A stretch of 64,000 nucleotides of DNA from Curvularia sp. ZM96 (GCA_022457065.1 JAJGBQ010000002.1:2790001-2854000); one strand, 5' to 3'; counted from the stretch's first letter, positions 32,203-43,226 are shown. Numbers and translations are program-made. Notes: a model not told the origin generated them from the sequence alone.

Positions 32203-33359
32203 TCGGTTTGGTTCCCTCTGGAGGAGATTTGGTCGCGCCCTCCTGTATCTTCACCATTGTTGTTATCGTTTGCTCTTTTCTTCTCTCTTGTTCTTTGGCG
32301 TTTTCAGGGCACGCTATTCGACGTCTGGACCGGAGAACAATGGGTGTTTTGGGAACATTTATGGGCGAACCTAAAAAAGTTGCTTCAAGATACCCCTGGT
32401 CTGGGATGGGATTCCATTTATGGAAGTTTTATACTATTCACTTCCAGCGCAGTCTATCATTACACATGTCATCTAGAGATGCCTATCATCTATTCATCGA
32501 CGTGATAGTAATAGTAGCATCAAATATGGTAGTGTTAGACAATGATGCATTAGTCAGAGTAACCTGCTTCAGTGTGTGTCTTGGTACTCATACGCTTTGG
32601 TGAATGCCCCAACAACGAAGGAGTCAGCTGAGGGGAAAGGGACTAACGTCAATGATTCCCATTATGGACTAAAACACTGACCTGATCATCACTGACCCAT
32701 AGTCTTAGAAGAGCAGCAGTGAACGCAGGGAAGAGCGGAGTTAACAGAATCAGTGTATAGTACTACGTATTAGACACGCCTGGTGTTATTTTGTGGTATA
32801 GAATGGCCTATATGCAAATTTCTCGAACAGGTCTAGGTCAACAGAAACAGTAAAAATGAGACACAGAGGCAGCTTGTCATCGTCGTAGCTCGCAAAGCTC
32901 CACGTGCGCTTATCGCTGAACGATTCGCAGGACTCACATCTATGCAGAGAAAACACAGGCTGATCCAGACCAGTCACATGCTTATCGTTTCGGTCTATAT
33001 ATGGATGCAGGAAGTCTCTAAATGCAATATATGTAATCCGACTGAGTATCCTATCCGGGGCTAGCGTCCTGTTTCTCGTCCTCCCTAACAAATCGCCTTT
33101 TGGTATCTCAACCGAGGCAAGTACTTAGATCTTACTTTGCCCCAAGGAGTTGTGTACCAGTAGCATAACGCACTTCAAACCACGCAAATACCATTAAGCT
33201 AGTCAGACCTTGCTCACATCAGCGCCCCGCAAAACCTTCAAACTATGGTGCGTCAGCTCCGCAGAATGGCACCATATGTGGTAATGCATTAGGTAGGCAG
33301 CCGTGAAGTTATACAGTAGACGAATGTCATATAAATGACCATTCTGTTCATGGAGTAGA
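32203..33359. other. Intergenic: SPT20 3' side and GMC oxidoreductase promoter
   Basis: The first 300 bp are T-rich, which fits a 3' untranslated region. Short frames at 32190-32603 (plus) and 32786-33091 (minus) show no known domain. I see no clear TATA box before 33360. Confidence 0.5.
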
Positions 33360-35081
33360 ATGTCAACCGCATCGTTTTTGGACTTGAGACTTGAGACCCT
33401 CACAGCCGCAATGGAGTATTCATTCGACTACATTATTGTAGGTGGAGGCACCGCCGGTGTCGTCATAGCTTCTCGCCTGAAGGAGTATCTACCCAACTCC
33501 CGTATCGCCTTGCTCGAAGCAGGACCGAACGCAGTAGACCATCCAGCTATCAATGATGTCTCCGACCCGCTTAACTACATGCCCCTTATTCAGCAAGGCT
33601 TCCTCATAGACTACTCCACTACGCCGCAAGAACACCTGGACAACAGGAAGATCATAAATGCAGCTGGTCGTTTGCTATCAGGATCAAGTGGCGTTAACGT
33701 CGGAGCATGGATGCGCGCCTCTGCCGCCGATCTCGACGTAATGGCCGAAAGAGCAGGAAACGCAAGATTCAAATATAGCAACATGGAAAAGTACTACAAG
33801 CGCATAGAAACGCATTTTGACAAGACAGCTGACAAGGACCGCTATGGCTTCGACGGCCCGGTCCACACTGTAGGCGGGAGAAAGTATCCGCTACGAGACA
33901 TTCTACAACAGAGTGCAGAAAATCTGGGCCACAGTTATAATCCCACCAGAGGAGACCCGATAGGTCTGGGAGATCTCACACAGTGTTTCCGTGCTACATC
34001 CGAATCGACGGCAACAAGACAGCACAGTGCCAAAGTGTACAACCTCAGTGGCGTTGAAGTTCTTTGTGACACAACCGTAGCCCGGATTCTCCTCGACGAC
34101 ACCAAGCGAGCTGTTGGCGTAGAACTTATCTCTGGCAAGCGCATGACAGCCAGCAAGGAGATCATCATTTCATGCGGGACTCAGATCTCACCAAAGATTC
34201 TCATGTTATCCGGTATTGGCCCTGCTTCTGAACTGGCCAAGCATGGCATCACTCCAACCATCGATTCCCCCTCCGTCGGCCAGAATCTCTGCGACCACAA
34301 CGCCATCACCATGTTCTTCAAGTTCAAAGACATCTCCAAGGGCTACGCCAAGCCCTTCCCCGTCGAGAAACCCGAGTATGGCCAGGGCATTCCCTTTGAC
34401 TTTTGCCTCTTCGCCTCCATCCCCGAGCCAGAGCTGTCTCCGTATCTAAACCATGACGGCATCGACACCCACGAAGCACATGCGTTACTGCGACCAAATC
34501 GCAGTCACTACCTGAGTATGGCATTCTACTACCCCTTCCTCATCGATCCCATCGTCTACCCCACAGTAAAAGAAGACGGCGCACACTTCTCCATCATCGC
34601 ACTCAACATGCTACCCCTATCCCGTGGCAGCGTAACTCTGGCCTCAGCCGACCCCAACGATCCCCCCATTTGCAACCCAGGCTACCTGTCCACAGCCACC
34701 GACCGCTTTATCCTCCGCCGTGCAGTCCGCGAGTCCCTTCGCCTTGTGGAAACAGAGCCGCTCGCCTCGCAGGTCGAAGGCGAAGTCGCGCCCGCGGATG
34801 CAAAGTTCCCTGCGCTGACGATGAAGAGTAGCGACGAAGAGATTGATGCAAGGATCAGAGCTTTTACGGGTACGATTTCACATCCCATGGGGACTTGTGC
34901 GCTGGGGAGCGTGCTGGATAGTGAGTTTAGGGTGAAAGGGGCGCAAGGGCTAAGGGTTTGTGATGCTAGTGTTTTTCCGGAGCCGATTGCGGCGATGCCG
35001 TCGTGTACTATTTATGCGTTGGCGGAGATGTGTGCGGAGGTTGTGGCGGGGAGGGAAGGAGGTTCGAAAGGAGGGAAGTGA
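33360..35081 (+). CDS. GMC-family FAD-dependent oxidoreductase
   Basis: A single exon codes for 573 aa. The ADP-binding motif DYIIVGGGTAGVVIASRL (about 24-41) and the downstream acidic end LLEAGP mark the FAD site. GRLLSGSSGVNVGAWMR is the first GMC signature, and SCGTQISPKILMLSGIGP the second. SHPMGTCALGSV carries the catalytic His; a Ser-Cys-Thr-Ile-Tyr segment sits near the C-terminus, where the second catalytic His/Asn is often found. Family enzymes oxidise alcohols, aldehydes or sugars and pass electrons to oxygen or quinones. No signal peptide is present, so an intracellular or peroxisomal role is more likely than lignocellulose attack. The substrate is unknown. ATG codons at 33360 and 33411 are both possible; the second starts directly before the FAD motif. 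Confidence 0.9.
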   Translation: MSTASFLDLRLETLTAAMEYSFDYIIVGGGTAGVVIASRLKEYLPNSRIALLEAGPNAVDHPAINDVSDPLNYMPLIQQGFLIDYSTTPQEHLDNRKIINAAGRLLSGSSGVNVGAWMRASAADLDVMAERAGNARFKYSNMEKYYKRIETHFDKTADKDRYGFDGPVHTVGGRKYPLRDILQQSAENLGHSYNPTRGDPIGLGDLTQCFRATSESTATRQHSAKVYNLSGVEVLCDTTVARILLDDTKRAVGVELISGKRMTASKEIIISCGTQISPKILMLSGIGPASELAKHGITPTIDSPSVGQNLCDHNAITMFFKFKDISKGYAKPFPVEKPEYGQGIPFDFCLFASIPEPELSPYLNHDGIDTHEAHALLRPNRSHYLSMAFYYPFLIDPIVYPTVKEDGAHFSIIALNMLPLSRGSVTLASADPNDPPICNPGYLSTATDRFILRRAVRESLRLVETEPLASQVEGEVAPADAKFPALTMKSSDEEIDARIRAFTGTISHPMGTCALGSVLDSEFRVKGAQGLRVCDASVFPEPIAAMPSCTIYALAEMCAEVVAGREGGSKGGK

Positions 35082-35296
35082 TGGGGTAGAGCTCTTTGGT
35101 GACTTGTTATGAAGTAGCCTGAGATATTATGTGAAATGCGAAATGTGAAATGATGAGCATTTGATCCTAATGTCGATCCATATTTATTTCAAGTACGCTA
35201 TCATTCCTATCAAAATCCAACGCACACCCCTGAATAATCAACTCCTGCAAACTCCTTCAAAAAAGATCCTACTCAATATCCGACTCCTTCAAAACC

Positions 35297-36304
35297 CTAC
35301 TCGATATCCACCTTGCGAACCTCGACATAGCCCGAATCAAGCTTGGGCACTTCCACCCTCAACACACCATCCTCCAACTTCGCAGTGATGCCATCAGCAT
35401 CAATACTCGCCGGATTCGCCCTCGTTCCCAGACGAATCTTCCTCTCAAAAGCCCCGACCTTCCTCTCATCCACCGCAAGTGTCTTCAAGAACTCCTCGTC
35501 ACCAATACGGTATATGACGCCAGCAACACTCAGCTCGCTCTTCTCAGCATCCCAGTTCACACCCACGTCTTCCTTCTTTGCACCAGGAAGCGAGATGTGA
35601 ACCACGTAGGCGGACTCGGTATCGAAGATGTCGGCTTCAGGAGTATGGTCTTGGTTTGCAGACGACCGGCCGGCGGTTCTAGCGTTGTCGTTGGAGTCTG
35701 TGAATTGGTTGAAGAGGTGAGCGACGAGGTTGGATGGGTCGAAACCGCCAGTCATGCCTCCGAAAGGACCTCCGTGGGCCCATGGGCCCCATCCTCCGTG
35801 ACGACCGCCGTGGTGAGAGCCATGGTGGGGAGGAGGACCCCAGTGTGGTCCAGGACCGCCGTGACGAGGCCCAAAGCCATGTCGTCCACCAGGCCCACAG
35901 CGGCCGCGTGGTCCTCGACCACAACGGCCGTGGCGTTCTCGCCCGTGCGATTCGCCTTCAGCACGAGCTTCGTTATCAGAGCCGGAGGTACCAGAAGGGC
36001 CCTCCCCGTTATCATTTGCATCGTTCATTTCCGGTTGCTTTTCGCCTGCAGGCTCTTCGTCGTGGTGTTCACGATGTTCATGAGGGAAGCGTCCGCGGTG
36101 AGGCATGCCCCTGGGGCCACTGAAGAATGCGTTGCCCCAGGTCCAGGGTGCAAATGGATCTTGTGGTCCCTGAGGTCCACGAGGTCCACCGTGCTCATGT
36201 TCGTTCTCAGCATGATTCTGAGGGCGCTGGGACCCTTGCTGCTCAAGGCTGGCAATGAAGTCCCAGAAAGGTGCCGACTGGTTCATGTATGCGACTGAAG
36301 GCAT
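35297..36304 (-). CDS. Small heat-shock protein (Hsp20/alpha-crystallin) with Gly/His-rich insert
   Basis: A single exon codes for 335 aa from the ATG at 36304. The N-terminus (APFWDFIASLE) resembles the hydrophobic arm of fungal Hsp30/Hsp20 proteins. An unusually long middle part (about 30-200) is rich in Gly, His, Pro, Arg and acidic residues, with runs such as HHGSHHGGRHGG. The alpha-crystallin domain is at about 221-335 and shows VHISLPGAKKEDV and the signature AKLEDGVLRVEVPK. Family members form oligomers and hold unfolding proteins in the cytosol under heat or oxidative stress. The insert could bind metal ions or drive assembly, which is inference. A longer frame upstream to 36412 adds a non-conserved segment and is not used. 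No perfect heat-shock element was found by eye in the 5' flank. Confidence 0.9.
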   Translation of the reverse strand: MPSVAYMNQSAPFWDFIASLEQQGSQRPQNHAENEHEHGGPRGPQGPQDPFAPWTWGNAFFSGPRGMPHRGRFPHEHREHHDEEPAGEKQPEMNDANDNGEGPSGTSGSDNEARAEGESHGRERHGRCGRGPRGRCGPGGRHGFGPRHGGPGPHWGPPPHHGSHHGGRHGGWGPWAHGGPFGGMTGGFDPSNLVAHLFNQFTDSNDNARTAGRSSANQDHTPEADIFDTESAYVVHISLPGAKKEDVGVNWDAEKSELSVAGVIYRIGDEEFLKTLAVDERKVGAFERKIRLGTRANPASIDADGITAKLEDGVLRVEVPKLDSGYVEVRKVDIE

Positions 36305-37227
36305 ATTGATGTTTGTATGTAAATATATGATAGTGAATTGGTAGATGATGTAGACTGAATGTCTGAGTGATGTGAGAGCATATTGTCTATTGTTTTCCAA
36401 TGCTTTATGCAAAGCAAACGACTCCAGGCACCACTTGCACGTGTCAGCGTACGTATGTGCAGCCGTTTTGCCTTATCGCCACACCGGTCCTAGTTGGCCA
36501 GAAAACACGCCTTCAACATCGAAAGGCCAATTGTACGCCATACTTCCAGACTACCGGAAACACGCAGAAGCAACGAGAAGGAACATCGACCGCAAGCCTT
36601 GTTGCCATGACTCTAGAGTGCCGTCTGGCCAGATTCTGGTCAGGCAGTAGGATGTTACGCGTTCAAGTGGTCGGTCAAACCGGAGTCTGGATTGCTCCGA
36701 TGTGGCGGTGGCTGGAGATGAGACGACATGATTGGCTGGTTGTCTATGGTAATGGTGTGTTCAACGCGTGGTAGCTTGCCTGTCGGAGGTTATTACTATC
36801 CGTGTTGCGTATTGAGTGACAGAGAGATTGGAATGAGAGAGAATGGCAAGGAAGGACAAGAGCCGTGTGTCAGGAGGATGCGTGAGCATCAGCAGTGTCT
36901 AGTACTGGAAGCACTACAGTACAGCAAAGAATCAACAACCCATCATTCGATAAAACCGCAAGGAGTAAAGGCCGGAGGAATCGGGTGGCAACACCTGTTT
37001 GAAGCAAGGGGATGGACGCGGGGGAGGGGTAGCTCCTACTATGACGCTATACGCTTGCAGCGCGCAGCAGTCAAGTGGTGCCCCACCCAAACTTCAACTT
37101 TACTTTCTCCAACCCTCGATTCTAAATTCCCCACTCTCAGATATTTCTCTTCGTATCCACCACACAAATCCCCAATTTCTAACAGCATTAATTGCACCAA
37201 AGCAACAACACACACAAAATCACCACC
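36305..37227. other. Divergent promoter: Hsp20 and START-like gene
   Basis: The block separates starts at 36304 (minus) and 37228 (plus). AGGGG stress-response-like pentamers lie near 37007 and 37025 on the plus strand. C/T- and C/A-rich tracts precede the ATG at 37228. Overlapping frames at 36372-37309 look like chance. Confidence 0.5.
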
Positions 37228-37827
37228 ATGTCCGCAAGCATCCCCACCTCTACTTCCGTGCACGAGTCTGCCGTCATCGAGGCGCCATTCAGCGATGTCT
37301 GGCACCTGATCAAGCTCCAGGACTTCAGCAAGTTCTGGACCCGCCTCGAGAAGAGCGAGTTCGTCAAGGGCACATCCGACGAGACCGACATCGTCAAGTG
37401 GACATTCAAGGACGGCACTGAGCTCGAGGTGAAGCAGGAGGAGCACTCTGTACGTAATGTTTTCCGCTTTCGTCACATCTTTCGTTTTTCGTTTTTTTCT
37501 CTTTTTTCTTTCCATTAGTTGAAGCTAATTGAGCAATTCAGTCGATTGACCACTACATCACATACTCGGTCATCACCTCCAAGCCCGAGCTTTCCTACTC
37601 TTCCGTCGTCTCTACCGTCCGCGCGTACCCCATTACATCAGGCAAGCACGAGGGACAGACATTCGTCACATGGTCCGGCAACTTCAGCAGCGATGCTGAC
37701 GCCAGTATGTAACTTTTCTTTTTCCTTTGTTCCCTCATGCTGATATGCGCTAGGTGTGATCCAAGACGCCAAGTTCAAGCGTCGCGAGGCTCTTGCCGAC
37801 CTCGCACAGGCTGCTTCGAAGAAATAG
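37228..37827 (+). CDS. Small START/Bet v1-like (SRPBCC) protein
   Basis: Exons are 37228-37449, 37542-37704 and 37754-37827 (152 aa); introns are 92 and 49 bp. The opening VHESAVIEAPFSDVWHLIKLQDFSKFW is the pattern of the polyketide-cyclase/START-like fold (first strand and the two short helices). VTWSGNFSSDAD, then DAKFKRREALADLAQAA, supply the late strand and the closing helix. Such proteins form a hydrophobic cavity and bind or carry small lipids or aromatic compounds; most fungal members have no known ligand. No signal peptide is present. The leader is A/C-rich, a feature of well-expressed genes. The function is left open. Confidence 0.82.
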
Positions 37828-38218
37828 TGTTTGAAAGGGGCGAGAGCAAGGCGCTCGAGTGAATCGGGTCCCCAAATCTTTACGTTTGCGGGTGACTTTA
37901 TCGTATAGTCATGGCCGTTGCTAACCAATTGCTGGAAACCCGAAGGAAAGCGTCTTGTATGATAGCAGTACCGTTGAGGAAATGATATTAATGTTTCATC
38001 TCCAATGCTGACTTAAGATCTGCTGCAAGACTTCATTTTCACTCCGCCGTTTGCTATGATGACGTATCAAGAGATCCAGGGTGACGCTCTAATCTCGTCC
38101 CTTAATTACTTCTGGGCCGTGTGACTGCCGCTTTCACTGCGCCAAACGGACCGCGCCTTCCCCTACTTGAACTCGTTTCTCGCTCACTACACCCAAAGAT
38201 CGTACAGATACGGAAGCA
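37828..38218. other. Intergenic between two plus-strand genes
   Basis: It holds the 3' flank of the START-like gene and the promoter of the small membrane-protein gene. No distinct element was seen. Confidence 0.5.
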
Positions 38219-38872
38219 ATGTCTTCAATCCGCAGGTTTCCCACAGTCGAAGCTGTGCCAGGAGACAATCCGGAAAACGATCTCCCTACAAACGGATCCT
38301 GGGTAAACGGAGGACCTGTTTCTACGCCAACTCAGCAGTGCACACTCTCCACCGCCAACATGACCCTATCGAGCGCAAACTCTATCAAATTGGTCTCTCC
38401 ATATACGGAATCCCAGTCCGCCATCTTTGAACCCAAGACCAAAATCGAGCTCGACTCTACACGGATGGACTCAACGGCAATGCCCCAGCAGCTATTCGCT
38501 GAAGAGAAAAACACGGCGCCGTTCACCCACTCACCAGCACTCGTATCCTCGGTCTTTCCCAACGAGCTACCTGCTCGGCCCGCGTCTCGTCCCTCCCTCA
38601 TCAGCCGCGTATTCCATCTCTTACCGCAGACTACGCACGCGGCTCGCTCCGACAAGCACGGCCTTAATGTCTTTGGTACGCCGGATATCGAGATGGTTCA
38701 ACACGGCGCATTCGCTTATGGCTCGCGCAAGGACGACAAGTATCGCAGTGTCAAGTTGGGTTTGTTGCTGGCGGGCGGTACTGTTCTCTGCATGATGCTG
38801 GGTATGGTCGTCTATTTGGTTGTCATGTACACTCGTGATGAGTACGAGCATAGGCACGTGAGTACTCACTGA
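38219..38872 (+). CDS. Small single-pass membrane protein of unknown function
   Basis: The unspliced frame codes for 217 aa. The first ~180 residues are Ser/Thr/Pro-rich and polar. One strong hydrophobic helix (LGLLLAGGTVLCMMLGMVVYLVVMY) lies near the C-terminus, followed by a short charged tail. I recognise no family. The 3' end is uncertain: a consensus donor GTGAGT at 38858 and an acceptor at 38906 would remove 49 bp and replace the last four residues by 45 others, ending at 39044. The soluble side is probably cytosolic, as for a tail-anchored or type II protein, because no signal peptide is present. Confidence 0.6.
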   Translation: MSSIRRFPTVEAVPGDNPENDLPTNGSWVNGGPVSTPTQQCTLSTANMTLSSANSIKLVSPYTESQSAIFEPKTKIELDSTRMDSTAMPQQLFAEEKNTAPFTHSPALVSSVFPNELPARPASRPSLISRVFHLLPQTTHAARSDKHGLNVFGTPDIEMVQHGAFAYGSRKDDKYRSVKLGLLLAGGTVLCMMLGMVVYLVVMYTRDEYEHRHVSTH

Positions 38873-39088
38873 GCTGGATAATTAACATCAAGGTATTGAG
38901 AGACAGGGGAAAGCGGCCAAAGCGGGTAAGGTTCGTCTTCTTGTCGACGAAGTACGAATAGGTCTGGAAATTTCCCATAGGAGAAATATATACGATGAAT
39001 CAGGAATTTGCATCATACTTTTGAACGGTGATATACCCGAGTAATTGTACTCGTTTTCATGAATTAGATATTATACGTTATCTTCGAA

Positions 39089-40349
39089 TCACCGCCTGCG
39101 CTGAGGACCAGACAAAATGCATCCATCCGCACACTTCGGGTCCGTGCTATTATACGCGATCTCACCGACACTCGCGCCAGGCTCGACACTAGGATCCCGC
39201 GGGATCGAAAACATGCGGCCATCCTCCGGTGACACCACCGTCTCAAGGATATCACCAAACGCATTCCTGACATGAGCAATTGGCTGCCCCTTTGAAACCG
39301 GCTCGTCAACACCAACAAGCGTCTCCACAAACCCGCCGTACTGCGTATACGTATCGTGGAACGTGTTAATCACATATGTCTTGCTGAGATCAGGCTCAAC
39401 GGTCGCATTGGTTGGCGTCATCTTGAGATCGACCATGACGCGGTTCACGTAGTCGACTACGCGATTGATGAGGCTGGTGTTCCAGACTCGAGCTTGGCCC
39501 ATCTCGACGGTCAGAGAGGGGATCTTGTAGTCGACGAAGGTCGTTTCGATGGAACCGGGCTCTCCAACGTCAATTTTCAGCGTGTCGGGCTGAAGGAGCT
39601 TGGCGAGGCGCTCGACGTAGGGGAGGCGGAAGTCGGCATAGCACCAGAGAGAGGTATCGGCGCCTGTGCTGGGCGTGTCTGGTATCACATTATTAGTCGA
39701 GGATTCTGGAAGAAATTGTGCGTGAAGAACGTACGGAGGTCAATGCCAACATCGACATTGGAAGTATTGGCCCAGATCTGGTTCCAGATGTTGTATGCTA
39801 AGATATCTGGGCCGCTACCTCCTTCCGTGGCCGCTGTTCCAGGAAAGATGCGGTTCACGTTGATGAGAGATCCGCTTCCGGCTGCAGTGTAGTAGTTGCG
39901 CTGACTCATGTAGATTCCCATTGGGTTGATGGTGGGGATACCAATGACTAGGTAGCTACACGTTAATTCCAGATTCTAGAAAGCGATTCAAATACCATAC
40001 CAGTGCCATTGAGCGTTGCAACCTGATCCTTGAGCTGCTCAAAGACGCGCTGGACCACTCTCACGGGATTGAGTTCGTCTCCGTGTATAGAAGCCGAGAC
40101 AGACAGCTTCTTGCCCGTGTGCACACTCTCCTCTGTTCCACGCGCAACCATGATGGGAATGAGAACCGGGTGTCCGCCATTGAGCTCGCCCGCGCGCATG
40201 TAGTACTTGGTGACGGACTGAGGCGGCAGGTCCGCCAGGTTAAGGCCTTGAATAACAGGAACCCCGTTCACAACATCGCCCGTGAGATTGAGCGCATACG
40301 AGCTGCCGGCGAGAGCCGCGGTCGTCGCAAGAGCAGAGAGAAGCTGCAT
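39089..40349 (-). CDS. Secreted succinylglutamate desuccinylase/aspartoacylase-like metallo-enzyme
   Basis: Exons are 40349-40001, 39947-39735 and 39678-39089 (383 aa); introns are 53 and 56 bp. A clear signal peptide (MQLLSALATTAALAGSSYA) opens the protein. Zinc ligands of the M14-like AstE/AspA fold are visible: SIHGDELNP (His and Glu), and DLHTPST with the later His, whose codon is rebuilt by intron 2. NPMGIYMSQRNY and NVNRIFPG are typical of the substrate pocket, and SLTVEMGQ may hold the catalytic Glu. The family removes acyl groups from N-acylated amino acids or small amides. An extracellular member suggests scavenging of acyl-amino acids or modification of secreted metabolites, but the substrate is unknown. 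The gene converges with the small membrane-protein gene. Confidence 0.87.
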
Positions 40350-41214
40350 TGTTGTCGCGTGGAGCTGGAGGAGGCCGTGAGCACCATGCTCGGGCTGTCT
40401 ACGCCCATTTTATATTAACCATGTTCCGATAAGATGCCAGCCGGTCGTGCTCAGACTGCTCGCTCGAGTACAGCTCTACGGCGCAATCAGGAAGGTCGAC
40501 ATGGATTTTGTCCACACCAGTGACGGTGCCCAGACTGAGCCGGCATGCCAATTCTTGGCGTCTCCAGAGTTGACCCGAAATTCGGGCGTGAGTGGTAGGG
40601 AGAGGCTGGGAAAGGCGCAGAATCAACTGGTTTTGAGTGAAAAAATTGCAGGCAACATAGCGGTGTTGTATTTGCCTATATTGAAACAAACGTTGAGCTA
40701 GTGTCAACAATGCATATTGATGGTTTAGCTGTGGTGGGATAAAAACCTGCGCGAGTCATGCAAACTTAGTAGAGATAAGACGGGAGCAAGGCTTTTACTC
40801 TTACATCTCACTCTTACCCCGGGGCTCTGTTGATTCTTTAAATTGTTGAGAATAAATTGTTGCTCGAAGGCATGCTGCTTTGCTTTAGTCTAAAATTTTA
40901 TAGAATTATATATACCAAAGCATCATGTCTCTGGCTCTCAGATTGACGTCAAGTCATACACTCACGATGGAAGAGCTTACATTCAAAAAAGAGAAGGAAT
41001 TGGAGTTATTCGTAAAAGCGGTATCAACATGAAGCGTACTTCCTCTCACATGAACACATCTCAATATCAGCACATAAGATATCGTACAATTAATTCATTA
41101 CTCAGGTACTTAGTGTCGAGCCAATCCAGCATCAACAGCAGTACAAGCAGCTTTTATGGTTTCCATACTAACATCATACCCTCATGCGTTCATACACTCG
41201 TAAAAGCTCTCAGT
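40350..41214. other. Intergenic, AT-rich in the middle
   Basis: The left part is the promoter of the aspartoacylase-like gene. The segment at about 40780-41120 is among the most AT-rich in the window and leads into the 3' end of the LEA-like gene. No gene or mobile element was seen. Confidence 0.5.
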
Positions 41215-41861
41215 TTAAGCCTGAGCTGGTTCCCGCTCCTCAGCAGGCGGTCCACCCGCATTACCCCTCTGACCCGTCGGCACATCGCCCAGATTCCTCT
41301 GAGCAGCATGCCTGGGGTCATCCTTCAGCGTGCTAACATCACCACCTTCCTGCTGGTCCTTGACACCGGATGATAGCCCAGCAAGGCCTTGTCCGACACC
41401 CGATCCATCGCGAAGCTCAGAAGACGTCTGACCCTGGCCTGGGTGCCCGAGGCCAGTGTGTACGTCAGAGGAAGTGGCGCCTTGGAGGGTATCCGAGGCG
41501 CTCTGGTACATCTTTTGGTTGTTGGTGTCTGGGTTTGGGGTGAAGGTTTTGTCGGCGGGGGCGGTGCCAGGAGGGACGGCTTGAGCGTGGAATTCCGGGA
41601 CGGCGTCATTACCGACGAGTTTGCCGGGTTGGTGCTAGCGAGGGTTAGTTTTGAGCGGTGAAGGAGGCAAGGTGGGTTGGGTTGAGTTGACGACATTGAG
41701 GTGATTGATCGTCATTGATCAAGTCGTGCCATACGTCTTTGAGTAGGAACGGAGAGACAGTTTGTACTTACACCACCCTTCATGAGAGGCTCGCTGGGAG
41801 CGACGTGTCCTGCGAACTCACGTCCGTCGCTGACTGCATCGGGGTTCTTGTTCTGGCTCAT
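41215..41861 (-). CDS. Small hydrophilic LEA-like protein
   Basis: Exons are 41861-41772 and 41634-41215 (169 aa), with a 137-bp intron (GTAAGT..CGCTAG). The protein is rich in Gly, Pro, Gln, Asn, Asp and Ser and has almost no hydrophobic stretch. Notable segments are DGREFAGHVAPSEPLMKGG, DKTFTPNPDTNNQKMYQ and ATSSDVHTGLGHPGQGQTS. This composition is typical of hydrophilins and LEA-like proteins that protect cells during drying or in spores. I recognise the general type but no named family. It is probably soluble and disordered in the cytosol. Confidence 0.78.
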
Positions 41862-42544
41862 ATTTGCGATGTGGGGTTGAGAATTGATAGTTCAGCTTTG
41901 AGATATATTGAAAATATAGATGGGAGTGTCGAGATGTATGAGAGGTAAGTCCCTATTGTGCGTACAGAGAACTATTTATCGTATCAATTCTCATCTGTAT
42001 GTAAAAGGCGTCACCATTTTGACATCAGGTCGACGTCATGTATGGCCCAACGCTAAGTCGGGCGCCCTAGGCATATATGCATCTGCTGGTGTGAGCGGGT
42101 ACCTGACGTCGATTCAGCGAGGTGGTGTGGTTCGATTGCATTGCATTTTGAGTATGAATCGGCGATGCTGGAGAGCTCGAGGGACTGTTGTGAAGGGAGC
42201 TAGCGTGAGGATGTTCGGAACCAGATTCCGAATGGATTCCGACGCTCGTGTGTCTTATTCATGGCGCCCTACAGGAGCTCGAGAGTGATTTCATTTGAGG
42301 AAAATCAAAGATAATCATGCAGTCAGAGCAGTTCAGTTCAACAGTCAACAATCTTCAGGATGCAAGTCACGAACACGACTCAAAACACAGTGCCCCAGCT
42401 GTATCGTTATTGATGCATTGATCTCTTAGAAATTACATTACTATAAGATGACACCCATTAATAGGAGTGTGACACATCTTTTCATATAACCTTACTTCCA
42501 CACCCATCCCCAAGTCCTCCTGAACCCGTCCCTAACAATCGCAC
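41862..42544. other. Intergenic: LEA-like promoter and CHRD gene 3' side
   Basis: No gene was seen. A cluster of three TTCCGA-type repeats in both orientations lies at 42214-42242, about 350 bp upstream of the LEA-like start. Confidence 0.5.
42214..42242. repeat. Clustered TTCCGA/TCGGAA repeats
   Basis: TTCGGAA (42214-42220), ATTCCGAA (42225-42232) and GATTCCGA (42235-42242) occur within 29 bp. Their spacing does not fit a canonical heat-shock element. They may be a binding-site cluster for the LEA-like gene. Confidence 0.4.
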
Positions 42545-43226
42545 TCAGTATCCCGGAAGCTGTCCACGAACCGCACCGGCCGTGAATTTCACAGTATGCG
42601 AGTCAGTAAAGAAGCCCTTAGGATTCTTCACAATCTGTGAGACATGGAAACCATCAGCCTGGTCCTTACCAGTCGCCGGGTTGGTAACGTTAACGAAAAA
42701 GGGGCCCTTCAAGCATCCGACCGAAGTGCGGCGATCATCCGGACCAGTTGGATTGGGAAAAGCCTATCAGCGTTCGTTAGAAAACGGTTTTTATTGCCTT
42801 TTACGGCAAATAGGGGGTCATGCTTACCAGACGGGGTGGTCCAGGTTTACCTTCGACACCCTCGTGGATGTGCGTTGCGGTTATGGCTGGACTCTGGTAC
42901 TGTCCTGTCACACCACTGAGAGTGATGTTGTAGCAGATTGTGTTCTCGGCAATGTTGATGCCATATTTGAACAGACCGCGCGCATTGGGCTCACCGGGTG
43001 TAGGGACTCCGCTGTTGGCGATGACCTGGTCGGGAGTGGCCTTGATGACGTATTCGGCATCAAAGTAGAACGTCTTTTCCTTCTTCCACCAAAACTTATC
43101 GTGTGAGTTCCATAGCTTGTCCAAATCCTTCTTGCAACTCTCTTTGTAATTAGAGGCAGCGGCTGGGGCAGCGAGGGCTAGAGGTGTCGTGAGAAGAGCG
43201 ACGAGGGCTGGAGTTGTGAAGTGCAT
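42545..43226 (-). CDS. Secreted CHRD-domain protein
   Basis: Exons are 43226-42828 and 42763-42545 (205 aa), with a 64-bp intron. An N-terminal signal peptide (ALVALLTTPLALAAP) is followed by a single CHRD-type domain: FDAEYVIKATPDQVI, then NTICYNITLSG, THIHEGVEGKPGPP, and the closing VRGQLPGY. CHRD domains occur in chordin and in many secreted bacterial and fungal proteins. Their function in fungi is unknown, although one His-rich strand (THIHEG) could bind a ligand or metal. It is probably extracellular or wall-associated. Confidence 0.82.

Noticed and set aside
42211..42242. TTCCGA/TCGGAA cluster as a heat-shock element
   Set aside because: The spacing between GAA and TTC units is one, four or five bases, not the required two, so it is listed only as a repeat.
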